Positions 15,934 to 24,580 of a stretch of 64,000 nt of DNA are shown here, piece by piece. Each line of letters opens with the position of its first letter. Positions within the stretch are counted from its first letter, which is position 1. Below the pieces are notes generated by a model, which was not told where the DNA came from, searched no databases, and saw only the letters and a program-made list of their open reading frames with translations. Source of the DNA: Kiloniellales bacterium (GTDB lineage: Bacteria > Pseudomonadota > Alphaproteobacteria > Kiloniellales > JAKSBE01); NCBI GenBank assembly GCA_030066685.1, contig JASJBF010000018.1, positions 1 through 64,000 on the forward strand. Reading direction: 5' to 3'. Made by a program: the position numbers and the translations under genes.

Positions 15934-18636
15934 ATGGACGATCTACTCAGCGAGTTTCTGACCGAGACGAACGAAAGCCTTGCCGTTCTCGACGTCGAGC
16001 TCATCAAGCTGGAGCAGACCCCCAACGATCCGGAGCTGCTCAGCAACATCTTCCGCCTGATGCACACGATCAAGGGCACCTGCGGCTTCCTCGGCCTGCC
16101 CAGGCTGGAGGCGGTCGCCCATGCCGGCGAGAACGTGCTCGGCAAGGTGCGCGACGGGGAGCTCACGGTGTCGGCGGAGATCGTCACCCTGATCCTCGAA
16201 TGCCTGGACCGGATCCGGGGCATCCTGGGCGCTCTAGAGGAGACCGAGGCCGAGCCGGCGGGCGACGATGCCGCGCTGATCGCTCGCCTGGACGCGGTCT
16301 TCAACGGCACCGCGTCACCGAGCGGGGACGCTGGGGCCGCTGCGCCCGCTGAAGCGCCGGCGGTCGAGGCCGAGGAACCGGAGCCCGCGGCCGAAGCCGG
16401 TCCGGCGCCGGAATCGCCCCAGGATGAGACTCCGGAGGCTCCGGCCGAGATGGCGCCATCCCTGGCGGAGGCGCCCGTGGCCGTGGCGCCGCCACCGGGC
16501 GCGGCCGAGGCACAGGAGGCGCCCAAGGAGTCGGCGGTCGCCAACCAGTCGATCCGGGTCAACGTCGAGCTGCTGGAAGACCTCATGACCCTGGTCTCCG
16601 AGCTGGTCCTGACCCGCAATCAGCTGCTCCAGATCCTGCGCGCGCAGCGCGAGAGCGAGTTCACCGCGCCCTTGCAGCGGCTCAATCACGTCGTCTCCGA
16701 GCTTCAGGAAAGCGTGATGAAGACCCGCATGCAGCCGATCGGCAACGCCTGGGCCAAGCTGCCCCGTATCGTCCGCGACCTGGCGCACGAGCTGGACAAG
16801 AAGATCGAGCTGGTGATGAAAGGCGCCGAGACCGAGCTGGACCGCCAGGTGCTCGAGCTGATCAAGGACCCGCTGACCCACATGGTCCGCAACTCGGCCG
16901 ATCACGGCCTGGAAGAGACCAGGGCCCGGAAGAGGGCCGGCAAGCCGGAAACCGGCACCATCCTGCTCAACGCCTACCACGAAGGCGGCCACATCATCAT
17001 CGAGATCGCCGACGACGGCCGTGGCCTTTCGACCGATAAGATCAAGAAGAAGGTGCTGGAGAAGGGCCTAGTGCCCGAGGCCCAGCTGGCCGCGATGTCG
17101 GACCAGCAGGTCCAGCAGCAGATCTTCAAGCCCGGCTTCTCGACCGCCGAGCAGGTGACCGCGGTCTCGGGCCGCGGCGTCGGCATGGACGTGGTGCGGA
17201 CCAACATCGAGCGCATCGGCGGCACGATCGAGCTGACCTCGACCGAAGGCCAGGGAACGAAGTTCACCATCAAGATCCCGCTGACCCTGGCCATCGTCTC
17301 GGCGTTGATCGTCGAGTGTGGCGGGGAGCGCTTCGCGGTGCCGCAGCTTTCGGTGATCGAGCTGGTCCGCGCCTCCAACAAGAGCGACCACATCATCGAG
17401 CAGATCAACGAGACGCCGGTGCTGCGGCTGCGCAACCGGCTGCTGCCGCTGGTCAACCTGCGCCAGCTGCTCGGGCTGGAGCCGAAGGGCGACGGGCCGG
17501 CGCCGGGAGAGGACGCCTCCAACGTCGTCTCGATCGAGGAGCGCCGGAACCAGGACGATGCCTTCATCATCGTCTCCCAGGTCGGGGCCTACGCCTTCGG
17601 CATCATCGTCGACCGGGTCTTCGACACCGAGGAGATCGTGGTCAAGCCGGTGGCCCCGATCCTGCGGGACATCCCGCTCTATTCCGGCAACACCATCCTC
17701 GGCGACGGCAGCGTCGTCATGATCCTGGATCCCAACGGCATCGCGACCGCGACCGGCGAGATGTCGGTCGGCGAGGACCTCGCCGCCGAGACCGAGCGCC
17801 TCACCGAGCTGGCCCACGAGAAGGTCGCCATGCTGGTGTTCCGGGCCGTCGACGCCTCGCCCAAGGCGGTGCCCCTGGCGCTGATCGCCAGGCTCGAGGA
17901 GGTCGACCTGGGCACGGTCGAGCGCTCCGGCGGGCGCACGCTGGTCCAGTACCGGGGTCACCTCATGCCCCTGGTGCAGATGCGCGGGGCCGAGCCGCTG
18001 CCGGACTCCGGCCGCAAGCCGGTGCTGGTCTTCACCGACCGGGACCGGACCATGGGCCTGGTCGTGGACGAGATCGTCGACATCGTCGAGGACCGCATGG
18101 AGGTCGAGCTCTCCTCGGAACGCGCTGGTTTCATCGGCAGCGCGCTGATCGCCGGGGCGGCGACCGACGTGATCGACACCAGCCACTACCTGACCCAGGC
18201 CTTCGACGACTGGTTCGGCTCCGAGGCGACGGAGGCCTTCGGCAGCGAGGGCCAGGGCCGGCAGATCCTGCTGGTCGACGACAGCCCCTTCTTCCGCAAC
18301 CTGCTCTCGCCGCTGCTCTCGGTGGCCGGCTACCAGGTGACCGCGGTCGAAAGCGCCGATGCGGCGCTCGCCCTGCTCGACGCCGGGGACGGCTTCGACG
18401 CGATCATCTCGGACATCGAGATGCCGGGGATGGACGGCTTCCAGTTCGCCCAGAGCCTGCGCCAGGACCAGCGCTTCTGCGGCATCCCGCTGGTCGCCCT
18501 GTCGTCCCACGCGACGCCGGCGGACCTGGCGCGCGGCCGTCAGGTCGGGTTCCGCGACTACGTGGCGAAGTTCGACCGGGATGCCTTGCTGGCCGCGCTG
18601 CAGGACACCCTGGCCGAGACGCGAGGTGCCGCATGA
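15934..18636 (+). CDS. cheA: Hybrid chemotaxis histidine kinase CheA with C-terminal receiver
   Basis: 900 aa. Domains in order: Hpt (phospho-accepting His44 in RLMHTIKGTC), an Ala/Pro/Glu-rich linker (about 110-195), dimerisation (VELLEDLMTLVSELVLTRNQ), HATPase (HMVRNSADHG about 315, DDGRGLSTDK), a first CheW-like domain (about 450-590), a second CheW-like domain (about 625-765), and a receiver (ILLVDDSPFFRNLL about 778, Asp in ISDIEMPGMDG about 826). The two CheW modules and receiver tail differ from the E. coli enzyme and resemble CheA hybrids of non-transport or alternative chemosensory systems. The stop overlaps cheW (ATGA). No receptor gene is present nearby. Confidence 0.93.
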   Translation: MDDLLSEFLTETNESLAVLDVELIKLEQTPNDPELLSNIFRLMHTIKGTCGFLGLPRLEAVAHAGENVLGKVRDGELTVSAEIVTLILECLDRIRGILGALEETEAEPAGDDAALIARLDAVFNGTASPSGDAGAAAPAEAPAVEAEEPEPAAEAGPAPESPQDETPEAPAEMAPSLAEAPVAVAPPPGAAEAQEAPKESAVANQSIRVNVELLEDLMTLVSELVLTRNQLLQILRAQRESEFTAPLQRLNHVVSELQESVMKTRMQPIGNAWAKLPRIVRDLAHELDKKIELVMKGAETELDRQVLELIKDPLTHMVRNSADHGLEETRARKRAGKPETGTILLNAYHEGGHIIIEIADDGRGLSTDKIKKKVLEKGLVPEAQLAAMSDQQVQQQIFKPGFSTAEQVTAVSGRGVGMDVVRTNIERIGGTIELTSTEGQGTKFTIKIPLTLAIVSALIVECGGERFAVPQLSVIELVRASNKSDHIIEQINETPVLRLRNRLLPLVNLRQLLGLEPKGDGPAPGEDASNVVSIEERRNQDDAFIIVSQVGAYAFGIIVDRVFDTEEIVVKPVAPILRDIPLYSGNTILGDGSVVMILDPNGIATATGEMSVGEDLAAETERLTELAHEKVAMLVFRAVDASPKAVPLALIARLEEVDLGTVERSGGRTLVQYRGHLMPLVQMRGAEPLPDSGRKPVLVFTDRDRTMGLVVDEIVDIVEDRMEVELSSERAGFIGSALIAGAATDVIDTSHYLTQAFDDWFGSEATEAFGSEGQGRQILLVDDSPFFRNLLSPLLSVAGYQVTAVESADAALALLDAGDGFDAIISDIEMPGMDGFQFAQSLRQDQRFCGIPLVALSSHATPADLARGRQVGFRDYVAKFDRDALLAALQDTLAETRGAA

Positions 18637-19127
18637 GCCACAGCGACGCAAAGCCCGCCGCGACGGAGACCGCCGGCTTCGGCCACAGCGAGGACTTCGT
18701 GTCCTTCACCATCGCCGGCCAGCTCTTCGGGATCCCGGTCCTGAAGGTCCAGGACGTGCTGGCGAGCTACAAGATCACCCGCATTCCCCTGGCGCCCGCC
18801 GAGATCATGGGGCAGCTCAACCTGCGCGGACGGGTGGTGACCGCGATCGACATCCGCCGGCGCATCGGCCTGCCGCCGCGCGACAGCGACGACAAGGGCA
18901 TGAGCATCGTGGTCGAGAACGACAACGAGCTCTACAGCCTGGTGGTCGACAGCGTCGGCGAGGTGCTGAGCTTGAGCTCGAACGCCTTCGAGCCCAGTCC
19001 GCCGACGCTGGACCCGAGCTTTCGCACCTACGCCACCGGCGTGTACCGCCTCGATCACGGCCTGCTGGTCGTCCTGGACGTCGCCAGCCTGCTCAGCTTC
19101 GGCGGCATCGCTGTGGCCGCCGCCTAG
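18633..19127 (+). CDS. cheW: Chemotaxis coupling protein CheW
   Basis: 164 aa, a single CheW SH3-like double barrel linking receptors to CheA. Signature parts are VSFTIAGQLFGIPVLKVQDV, IMGQLNLRGRVVTAIDIRRR and YATGVYRLDHGLLVVLDV. The ATG at 18633 overlaps the cheA stop by 4 bp and fixes the start. Followed after 113 bp by cheY. Confidence 0.93.
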   Translation: MSHSDAKPAATETAGFGHSEDFVSFTIAGQLFGIPVLKVQDVLASYKITRIPLAPAEIMGQLNLRGRVVTAIDIRRRIGLPPRDSDDKGMSIVVENDNELYSLVVDSVGEVLSLSSNAFEPSPPTLDPSFRTYATGVYRLDHGLLVVLDVASLLSFGGIAVAAA

Positions 19128-19240
19128 GACGGGGTGCCGGGCGGACATCGTAACTTGGCAGCGGAACCGGGATCGCACGACACAGTGGAAAGCGAGATGA
19201 AGCGAGTGAAGCCTGAAGGAAGCAGTCGCGGAGAGAGGCA

Positions 19241-19606
19241 ATGAGATCCTGTCTGATCGTCGACGATTCGAAGGTCGTCCGCATGGTGGCGCGAAAGATC
19301 CTCGAGGGCCTGAACTTCGAGATCTACGAGGCCGAGGACGGGCAGAAGGCGATGGAGGCCTGCCGCCGCTGCATGCCCGACGCGGTGCTGCTGGACTGGA
19401 ACATGCCGGTGATGAACGGGCTGGATTTCCTCAAGGAGCTGCGCGCGATGGGCGGCGACAAGCAACCGATCGTCGTGTTCTGCACCACCGAGAACGACAT
19501 GAGCCACATCCAGCAGGCCATGACCGCCGGTGCCAACGAATACATCATGAAACCCTTCGACACCGAGATCATCGAATCGAAGTTCGTCCAGGTGGGGCTC
19601 ATTTGA
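19241..19606 (+). CDS. cheY: Chemotaxis response regulator CheY
   Basis: 121 aa, a single receiver domain with acidic pair DD (residues 8-9), phospho-acceptor Asp52 (LLDWNMPVMNG), Thr in FCTTEND and Lys in YIMKPFD. Phosphorylated by CheA, it should control the flagellar switch. A strong ribosome site (GGAGAGAGG) precedes the ATG. The stop TGA overlaps the cheB start by one base. Confidence 0.93.
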   Translation: MRSCLIVDDSKVVRMVARKILEGLNFEIYEAEDGQKAMEACRRCMPDAVLLDWNMPVMNGLDFLKELRAMGGDKQPIVVFCTTENDMSHIQQAMTAGANEYIMKPFDTEIIESKFVQVGLI

Positions 19607-20718
19607 TGACAGCGACCACAGGGGCAGCGGGCGCGAGCGGGCCGTACCGGGTGATGGTCGTCGAAGACGCCACCGTCATCCGGGCCATGCTCAACCGCAC
19701 CCTGGAGCAGGACCCGCAGATCGAGGTCGTCACCTCGGTGATCAACGGCGAGATGGCGGTCTCGGCGCTGCAGCGCGATCCGGAGATCGACGTCATCCTG
19801 CTGGACATCGACATGCCGGTGATGGACGGCCTGACCGCCCTGCCCAAGCTCCTGGCGGTCAAGCCCGAGGCCAAGGTGATCATGAACTCCACCCTGACCC
19901 GGGCCAACGCCGACATCAGCCTGCGGGCCCTGGCCATGGGGGCCGCCGACTACCTCACCAAGCCGAGCTCCAGCCAGGAGCTGCGCTCGGCCGAGGCCTT
20001 CTCCCGGGAGCTGACCGAGAAGGTCAAGGCCCTGGGCGCCGCCGCCCGCGGCCAGGCCCCGGCGCCGGTCACCGGGCCGAGTACGAGCACCGCCAGGCCG
20101 GCGGCGGCCATCAGCCTGCGCGGCGGGCCGGCGCAGCAGCCCTCGGCCCTCGCCATCGGCAGCTCGACGGGCGGGCCCCAGGCGCTTTTCAAGGTCCTCG
20201 GCGGCTTCGCGCCGCCGCCGCCGCAGCCGATCTTCATCACCCAGCACATGCCGCCGACCTTCACCACCCTGCTGGCCGAGCATATCGGCCGGCAGACCGG
20301 GCTGGCCTGCCACGAGCCGGACGACGGCGAGGCCGTGGTCGGGGGGCGGGTCTACCTGGCGCCCGGCGATCGCCACATGCTGGTCGAGTCCGGCACCGGA
20401 AGCGCCGTGATTCGGCTTTCCGACGGCCCGCAGGAGAACTTCTGCCGGCCGGCCGTCGACCCGATGCTGCGCAGCCTGGCCGAGGTCTACGGCTCCCGCC
20501 TTCTGGTCGCGATCCTGACCGGCATGGGCACGGACGGCCGCGAGGGCGGGCGCAGCGTGGTCGAGGCCGGCGGCGCGGTCATCGCCCAGGACGAAGAAAG
20601 CTCCGTGGTCTGGGGCATGCCGGGCGCCGTCGCGACGGCCGGTCTGTGCAGCGCCGTCCTGCCGCTGGCCGAGATCGCCCCCTACATCTGCAAGGTCGCC
20701 ATGAGGTCTGCGGCATGA
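19606..20718 (+). CDS. cheB: Chemotaxis receptor methylesterase CheB
   Basis: 370 aa. N-terminal receiver (VVEDATVIR, Asp67 in LLDIDMPVMDG), an Ala/Pro linker, then the glutamate methylesterase/deamidase domain with catalytic serine loop AIGSSTGGPQAL, His in FITQHMPP and Asp in LTGMGTDGREG. Removes methyl groups from chemoreceptors when phosphorylated by CheA. The ATG at 19606 (TGATG junction with cheY) is preferred to a TTG just before it. The end overlaps cheR (ATGA). Confidence 0.93.
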   Translation: MTATTGAAGASGPYRVMVVEDATVIRAMLNRTLEQDPQIEVVTSVINGEMAVSALQRDPEIDVILLDIDMPVMDGLTALPKLLAVKPEAKVIMNSTLTRANADISLRALAMGAADYLTKPSSSQELRSAEAFSRELTEKVKALGAAARGQAPAPVTGPSTSTARPAAAISLRGGPAQQPSALAIGSSTGGPQALFKVLGGFAPPPPQPIFITQHMPPTFTTLLAEHIGRQTGLACHEPDDGEAVVGGRVYLAPGDRHMLVESGTGSAVIRLSDGPQENFCRPAVDPMLRSLAEVYGSRLLVAILTGMGTDGREGGRSVVEAGGAVIAQDEESSVVWGMPGAVATAGLCSAVLPLAEIAPYICKVAMRSAA

Positions 20719-21560
20719 ACATCGACGACTTCAACCTGGTCGCAAAGATCCTCAAGGATCGATCTGGCCTCGTACTCGGCTCCGACAAGGCATACCTGCT
20801 CGAGAGCCGTCTGAACCCGGTTGCCCGCAAGTACGATCTTGCCGGGGTCGACGACCTCGTGGCGCTGATCCGCAAGGGCGGCGACGAGAAGCTTCTGGTC
20901 GATATCACCGAGGCGATGACGACCAACGAATCCTTCTTCTTCCGCGATCAGAAGCCCTTCGACCAGTTCCGCGACCTGGTGCTGCCCTACATGCTGGACC
21001 ACCGCAGCCAGGCCAAGAAGCTGAGCATCTGGTGCGCGGCCTGCTCGAGCGGCCAGGAGCCCTACAGCCTCGCCATGCTGCTTGACGAGCAGGCGGCCCA
21101 ACTGGCGGGCTGGTCTATCGAGATCCTGGCCACGGACCTCTCGCTGGAGATCCTGGCCAAGGCCAAGGAAGGGGTCTATTCGCAGTTCGAGGTCCAGCGC
21201 GGCCTGCCGGTGCAGTTCCTGATGAAGCACTTCAAGCAGGACGGCGAGCGCTGGCAGATCAGCGACGAGATCCGCAACATGGTCAGATTCAAGCCGCACA
21301 ACCTGCTCGAGGCCCCGCAGGGCCTGCACCAGGTCGACGTGGTGTTCTGCCGCAACGTGCTGATCTACTTCGACGCCGACACCAAGACAAGGGTCCTGGA
21401 CCTGATCGCCGGGGCCATGTCCGAGGACGGCTTCCTGTTCCTCGGCGGCGCGGAGACCGTATTGGGTGTGTCGGAGCGCTTCCAGCTGATTCCCGGCCAG
21501 CGCGGCGTCTACGGCCTGACCGCCGGCACCGGCAGCCTGGCGACCGGGACCGCCGCCTGA
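20715..21560 (+). CDS. cheR: Chemotaxis receptor methyltransferase CheR
   Basis: 281 aa. N-terminal helical CheR domain, then a SAM-binding fold: TTNESFFFRD, WCAACSSGQEPYSLAM, LATDLSLEILAKAKEGVY and DVVFCRNVLIYFD are all present. Methylates receptor glutamates. The start overlaps the cheB stop. Last gene of the che operon, followed by a good terminator. Confidence 0.93.
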   Translation: MNIDDFNLVAKILKDRSGLVLGSDKAYLLESRLNPVARKYDLAGVDDLVALIRKGGDEKLLVDITEAMTTNESFFFRDQKPFDQFRDLVLPYMLDHRSQAKKLSIWCAACSSGQEPYSLAMLLDEQAAQLAGWSIEILATDLSLEILAKAKEGVYSQFEVQRGLPVQFLMKHFKQDGERWQISDEIRNMVRFKPHNLLEAPQGLHQVDVVFCRNVLIYFDADTKTRVLDLIAGAMSEDGFLFLGGAETVLGVSERFQLIPGQRGVYGLTAGTGSLATGTAA

Positions 21561-21643
21561 GTCACGGCGCCACCCCGGGTCGATCGCTGCGCCAGCCATG
21601 GTTGCAACGTCCGGCAGCAAGCTTTGAAGACGGAGGAAGGAAG

Positions 21644-21671
21644 ACGGCCGGCGCCCGAAGGTGCCGGCCGT
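21644..21671. terminator. Bidirectional terminator between cheR and ctrA
   Basis: ACGGCCGGCGCC, a CGAA loop, GGTGCCGGCCGT (12-bp stem, one G-T pair), flanked by GAAGAC on the left and GTCTTT on the right, so it can end both the che operon and ctrA transcripts. Confidence 0.8.
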
Positions 21672-21730
21672 CGTCTTTGTGCCCTGGTCGAGGGTCTCGG
21701 GCAGGGGCCCGGGCGGGCCCGCCCGCGGGC

Positions 21731-22453
21731 TCAGCCGCTGGCCGCCTTGCGCGGCTCCTCGGACTTGCCCCCGTCGTCGACGGGATCCCGCAGCACGTAG
21801 CCGCGGCCCCAGACGGTCTCGATGTAGTTGTCGCCGCCGGTCGCCGCCGCCAGCTTCTTGCGCAGCTTGCAGACGAAGACGTCGATGATCTTGAGCTCCG
21901 GCTCGTCGAGCCCGCCGTAGAGATGATTGAGGAACATCTCCTTGGTCAGCGTCGTCCCCTTGCGCAGGGACAGGAGCTCGAGGATGCCGTACTCCTTGCC
22001 GGTCAGGTGCAGGGGCTGGCCCTCCACCTCGACCGTGCGCGTGTCCAGATTGACCGTCAATTTGCCGGTCTTGATGATCGAGTCCGAATGGCCCTTGGAG
22101 CGCCGAACGATCGCCTGGATGCGGGCGATCAGCTCGCGCTTGTCGAAGGGCTTGGTCAGGTAGTCGTCGGCGCCGACGCCGAGACCCTTGATCTTGTCGT
22201 CCAGGTCGCTGAGACCCGACAGGATCAGGATCGGCGTCTTGACTCGTGCGGCGCGCAACCGGCGCAGGACCTCGTAACCGTCGATATCCGGAAGCATGAG
22301 ATCGAGTATGATGATGTCGTAGTCATACAGCTTGCCGATCTCTAACCCGTCTTCTCCCAGATCTGTGCAGTCGCAGATGTAGCCCTCCGACTGCAGCATC
22401 AGCTGGATCCCCTGCGCGGTCGCGCTATCGTCTTCAACAAGCAGAATTCGCAT
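21731..22453 (-). CDS. ctrA: Cell cycle/motility master regulator CtrA
   Basis: 240 aa OmpR-type response regulator. Receiver with acidic pocket EDD, Asp51 in [15 protein letters not shown], and the CtrA-diagnostic stretch [10 protein letters not shown] in the linker. The winged-helix DNA-binding domain has near-Caulobacter sequence ([50 protein letters not shown]). It binds TTAA-N7-TTAA sites. The C terminus reads EEPRKAASG, so it lacks the terminal Ala-Ala used for ClpXP turnover in Caulobacter. The gene is divergent from fliI, with two CtrA-like boxes in the shared 203-bp region, consistent with autoregulation and direct control of fliI. ChpT and SciP are also in this window. Confidence 0.95.
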   Translation of the reverse strand: MRILLVEDDSATAQGIQLMLQSEGYICDCTDLGEDGLEIGKLYDYDIIILDLMLPDIDGYEVLRRLRAARVKTPILILSGLSDLDDKIKGLGVGADDYLTKPFDKRELIARIQAIVRRSKGHSDSIIKTGKLTVNLDTRTVEVEGQPLHLTGKEYGILELLSLRKGTTLTKEMFLNHLYGGLDEPELKIIDVFVCKLRKKLAAATGGDNYIETVWGRGYVLRDPVDDGGKSEEPRKAASG

Positions 22454-22497
22454 GTTCCCTATCCGATTGCGTCAACCCCGAGACACCCCATGTCTCG

Positions 22498-22561
22498 TTA
22501 ACCATTTTGCTCCAGGTTTCTTAACAAACCCTTACGCGGCGTATCTTTTACCGAACCTTAA
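22498..22561. promoter_or_regulatory. CtrA-type boxes in the ctrA-fliI intergenic region
   Basis: TTAA-CAAACCC-TTAC (22521-22535) and TTTA-CCGAACC-TTAA (22547-22561) each match TTAA-N7-TTAA at 7 of 8 fixed bases. An extra half site TTAACCAT is at 22498-22505. They lie between the two divergent starts. Confidence 0.65.
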
Positions 22562-22581
22562 AGTGGGCCAGGCAAGACTGG

Positions 22582-22602
22582 ATCGGGCCGAGGCGGCCCG
22601 AT
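22582..22602 (+). other. Hairpin in the fliI leader
   Basis: ATCGGGCC, a GAGGC loop, GGCCCGAT: a perfect 8-bp stem, 55 bases before the fliI start. No T-run follows. It could be a leader structure or an attenuator. The motif TTTAACCATAAGAC (22624-22637) follows and recurs at 53356. Confidence 0.4.
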
Positions 22603-22656
22603 TCGGCGGGATGCTATCACAGTTTTAACCATAAGACACAAGTCCGGAGCAGGGGT

Positions 22657-24006
22657 TTGGGGCTGGCGCTGCGCAACCTGATCGACGACCTCGGGCAGCT
22701 TCCCGAGGTCCGCTACCACGGCCGCGTGGCCGGGGTGGTCGGCATGCTGGTCGAGGTCGCCGGGCTGGGCCAGCTCGCCGCCGTCGGCAACCGCTGCCGG
22801 ATCGAGCTGCGCGACGGCCGGCCGCTGGACTGCGAGATCGTCGGGCTGCGCGGCGACCGCGCGCTGGCCTTGCCCTTCGGCGCCCTGGAGGGGGTCGGGC
22901 TGGGCTGCAAGGCCGAGCTGGTCGCCGAGACGGCGGCGCTGAGGCCGACCGAAGCCTGGCTGGGCCGGGTCGTCAACGGCCTGGGGGAACCCATCGACGG
23001 CAAGGGGCCGCTGCCGACAGGACCGCGGGCCTGGCCGCTGCGGGCCGCGCCGCCGCCGGCCCACGACCGGGCCCGGGTCGAGGGCAAGCTCGACCTCGGC
23101 CTGCGCGCCATCAACACCTTCCTGACCTGTTGCCGCGGCCAGCGGATGGGGATCTTCTCCGGCTCCGGCGTTGGGAAATCGGTCCTGTTGTCCATGCTGG
23201 CGCGATATACCGCATCGGACGTCAACGTCATCGGCCTGATCGGTGAGCGCGGACGCGAGGTCCAGGAGTGGCTGGCCGAGGACCTGGGGCCCGAGGGCCT
23301 TAAGCGTTCGGTCGTGGTGGTCGCGACCTCGGACGAGCCGCCGCTGCAGCGCCGCCAGGCCGCCTACACCACCCTGGCCCTAGCCGAGTACTTCCGCGAC
23401 CAGGGCCACGACGTGCTCTGCCTGGTCGATTCCGTAACCCGCTTCGCCATGGCCCTGCGCGAAATCGGCCTCTCGGCGGGCGAGCCGCCGGCAACCAAAG
23501 GTTACACCCCCTCGGTCTTCGCCGAGCTGCCCAAGTTGCTGGAGCGCGCCGGGCCGGGGCTCGGCGCCGGCTCGATCACCGGGCTGTTCACGGTCCTGGT
23601 CGAGGGCGACGATCACAACGAGCCGATCTCCGATGCGGTCCGCGGCATCCTGGACGGCCACATCGTTCTGGAGCGCGGCATCGCCGAACGCGGCCGCTAC
23701 CCGCCGATCAACGTGCTGCGCAGCGTCTCGCGGACCCTGCCGGCCTGCAACAGCGACGCGGAGAACGCCCTGATCGGGCGCGCCCGGGCGCTCCTGGCAA
23801 CCTACGAGAACATGGCCGAGCTGATCCGGATCGGCGCCTACAAGCGCGGCAGCGATCCCGGGATCGACGAGGCGATCCGCTACAACGCAGCCCTGGAGGC
23901 CTTCCTGGCGCAGGACAAGGCCGAGGCCAGCAGCCTGGCCGAGGGCTACCGGCAGTTGGCCGAGGCCCTGGGCGACCCGTCGCCGGATCCCGGGACAGGC
24001 GGTTAA
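22657..24006 (+). CDS. fliI: Flagellar export ATPase FliI
   Basis: 449 aa. ATPase of the flagellar type III export apparatus on the inner face of the membrane. Walker [10 protein letters not shown] at about residues 165-173, [14 protein letters not shown], Walker B region [31 protein letters not shown] and the beta-phosphate loop [13 protein letters not shown] are all typical. A TTG start is used: GGAG lies 7 bases upstream and no ATG fits. The first gene of a two-gene unit with fliJ. Confidence 0.94.
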   Translation: MGLALRNLIDDLGQLPEVRYHGRVAGVVGMLVEVAGLGQLAAVGNRCRIELRDGRPLDCEIVGLRGDRALALPFGALEGVGLGCKAELVAETAALRPTEAWLGRVVNGLGEPIDGKGPLPTGPRAWPLRAAPPPAHDRARVEGKLDLGLRAINTFLTCCRGQRMGIFSGSGVGKSVLLSMLARYTASDVNVIGLIGERGREVQEWLAEDLGPEGLKRSVVVVATSDEPPLQRRQAAYTTLALAEYFRDQGHDVLCLVDSVTRFAMALREIGLSAGEPPATKGYTPSVFAELPKLLERAGPGLGAGSITGLFTVLVEGDDHNEPISDAVRGILDGHIVLERGIAERGRYPPINVLRSVSRTLPACNSDAENALIGRARALLATYENMAELIRIGAYKRGSDPGIDEAIRYNAALEAFLAQDKAEASSLAEGYRQLAEALGDPSPDPGTGG

Positions 24007-24033
24007 GGACATGACCCAAGGGGGCATTTCGTC

Positions 24034-24456
24034 ATGACGGCACTCACGCAACTGGTCCGCCTGCAGCGCTGGACTCTGGACGAGAAGCGCCAGAAGCTGG
24101 CCGAGCTCGAACGCCTGGCGACGCGCCTGAACCAGGAGCTGGAAACCCTTGAGGACTCCCTGGAGACCGAGAAGCCCGTCGCCGGCGAGGGCCTGGAGGA
24201 GACTCGGGCGATGACCAACTACGCGGCCGCCGTGGCCGAGCGGCGCCGGACCTGCCTGCAATCGATCGCCGGCGTCCAGGCCGAGATCGAGGCCGCCCGC
24301 GCCGAGATCGAAGAGGTCTTCCAGGAGCTGAAGCGCTACGAGCAGGGCCTGCGCAGCCAGCAGGAGCGCGAGGCCAAGAAGCGCGCGCGGCGCGAGCAGG
24401 CGACCCTGGACGAGGTCGGCCTCACCGCCGCCGTCCGCCGCCGCCAGGCCCGCTGA
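24034..24456 (+). CDS. fliJ: Flagellar export chaperone FliJ
   Basis: 140 aa, almost entirely alpha-helical coiled coil with heptad Leu pattern (LAELERLATRLNQELETLE, EIEAARAEIEEVFQELKRYE) and a basic C-terminal tail (EAKKRARREQ). Size, composition and position directly after fliI identify FliJ, which stimulates the FliI ring and escorts export chaperones. The 124 bp after it, up to the convergent FliK-like gene, are AT-rich at first and show only a weak GTTAGT...ACTAAC inverted repeat. Confidence 0.85.
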   Translation: MTALTQLVRLQRWTLDEKRQKLAELERLATRLNQELETLEDSLETEKPVAGEGLEETRAMTNYAAAVAERRRTCLQSIAGVQAEIEAARAEIEEVFQELKRYEQGLRSQQEREAKKRARREQATLDEVGLTAAVRRRQAR

Positions 24457-24580
24457 CGGGGCAGTTCATCCAATATACTAAGTCAAGTTAGTTAATTAAA
24501 ACAACAGACTAACGGCTATTCTTACTTCTTGACTCTAAGTTGCCGGGCCTGCGGTTCGCGCCTTGAGCTGCGGCTGCGGG

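Noticed and set aside
22657-22659. Possibility that fliI starts further upstream with ATG
   Set aside because: No in-frame ATG or GTG with a ribosome site lies between the CtrA boxes and the TTG; GGAG at 7-base spacing supports TTG.
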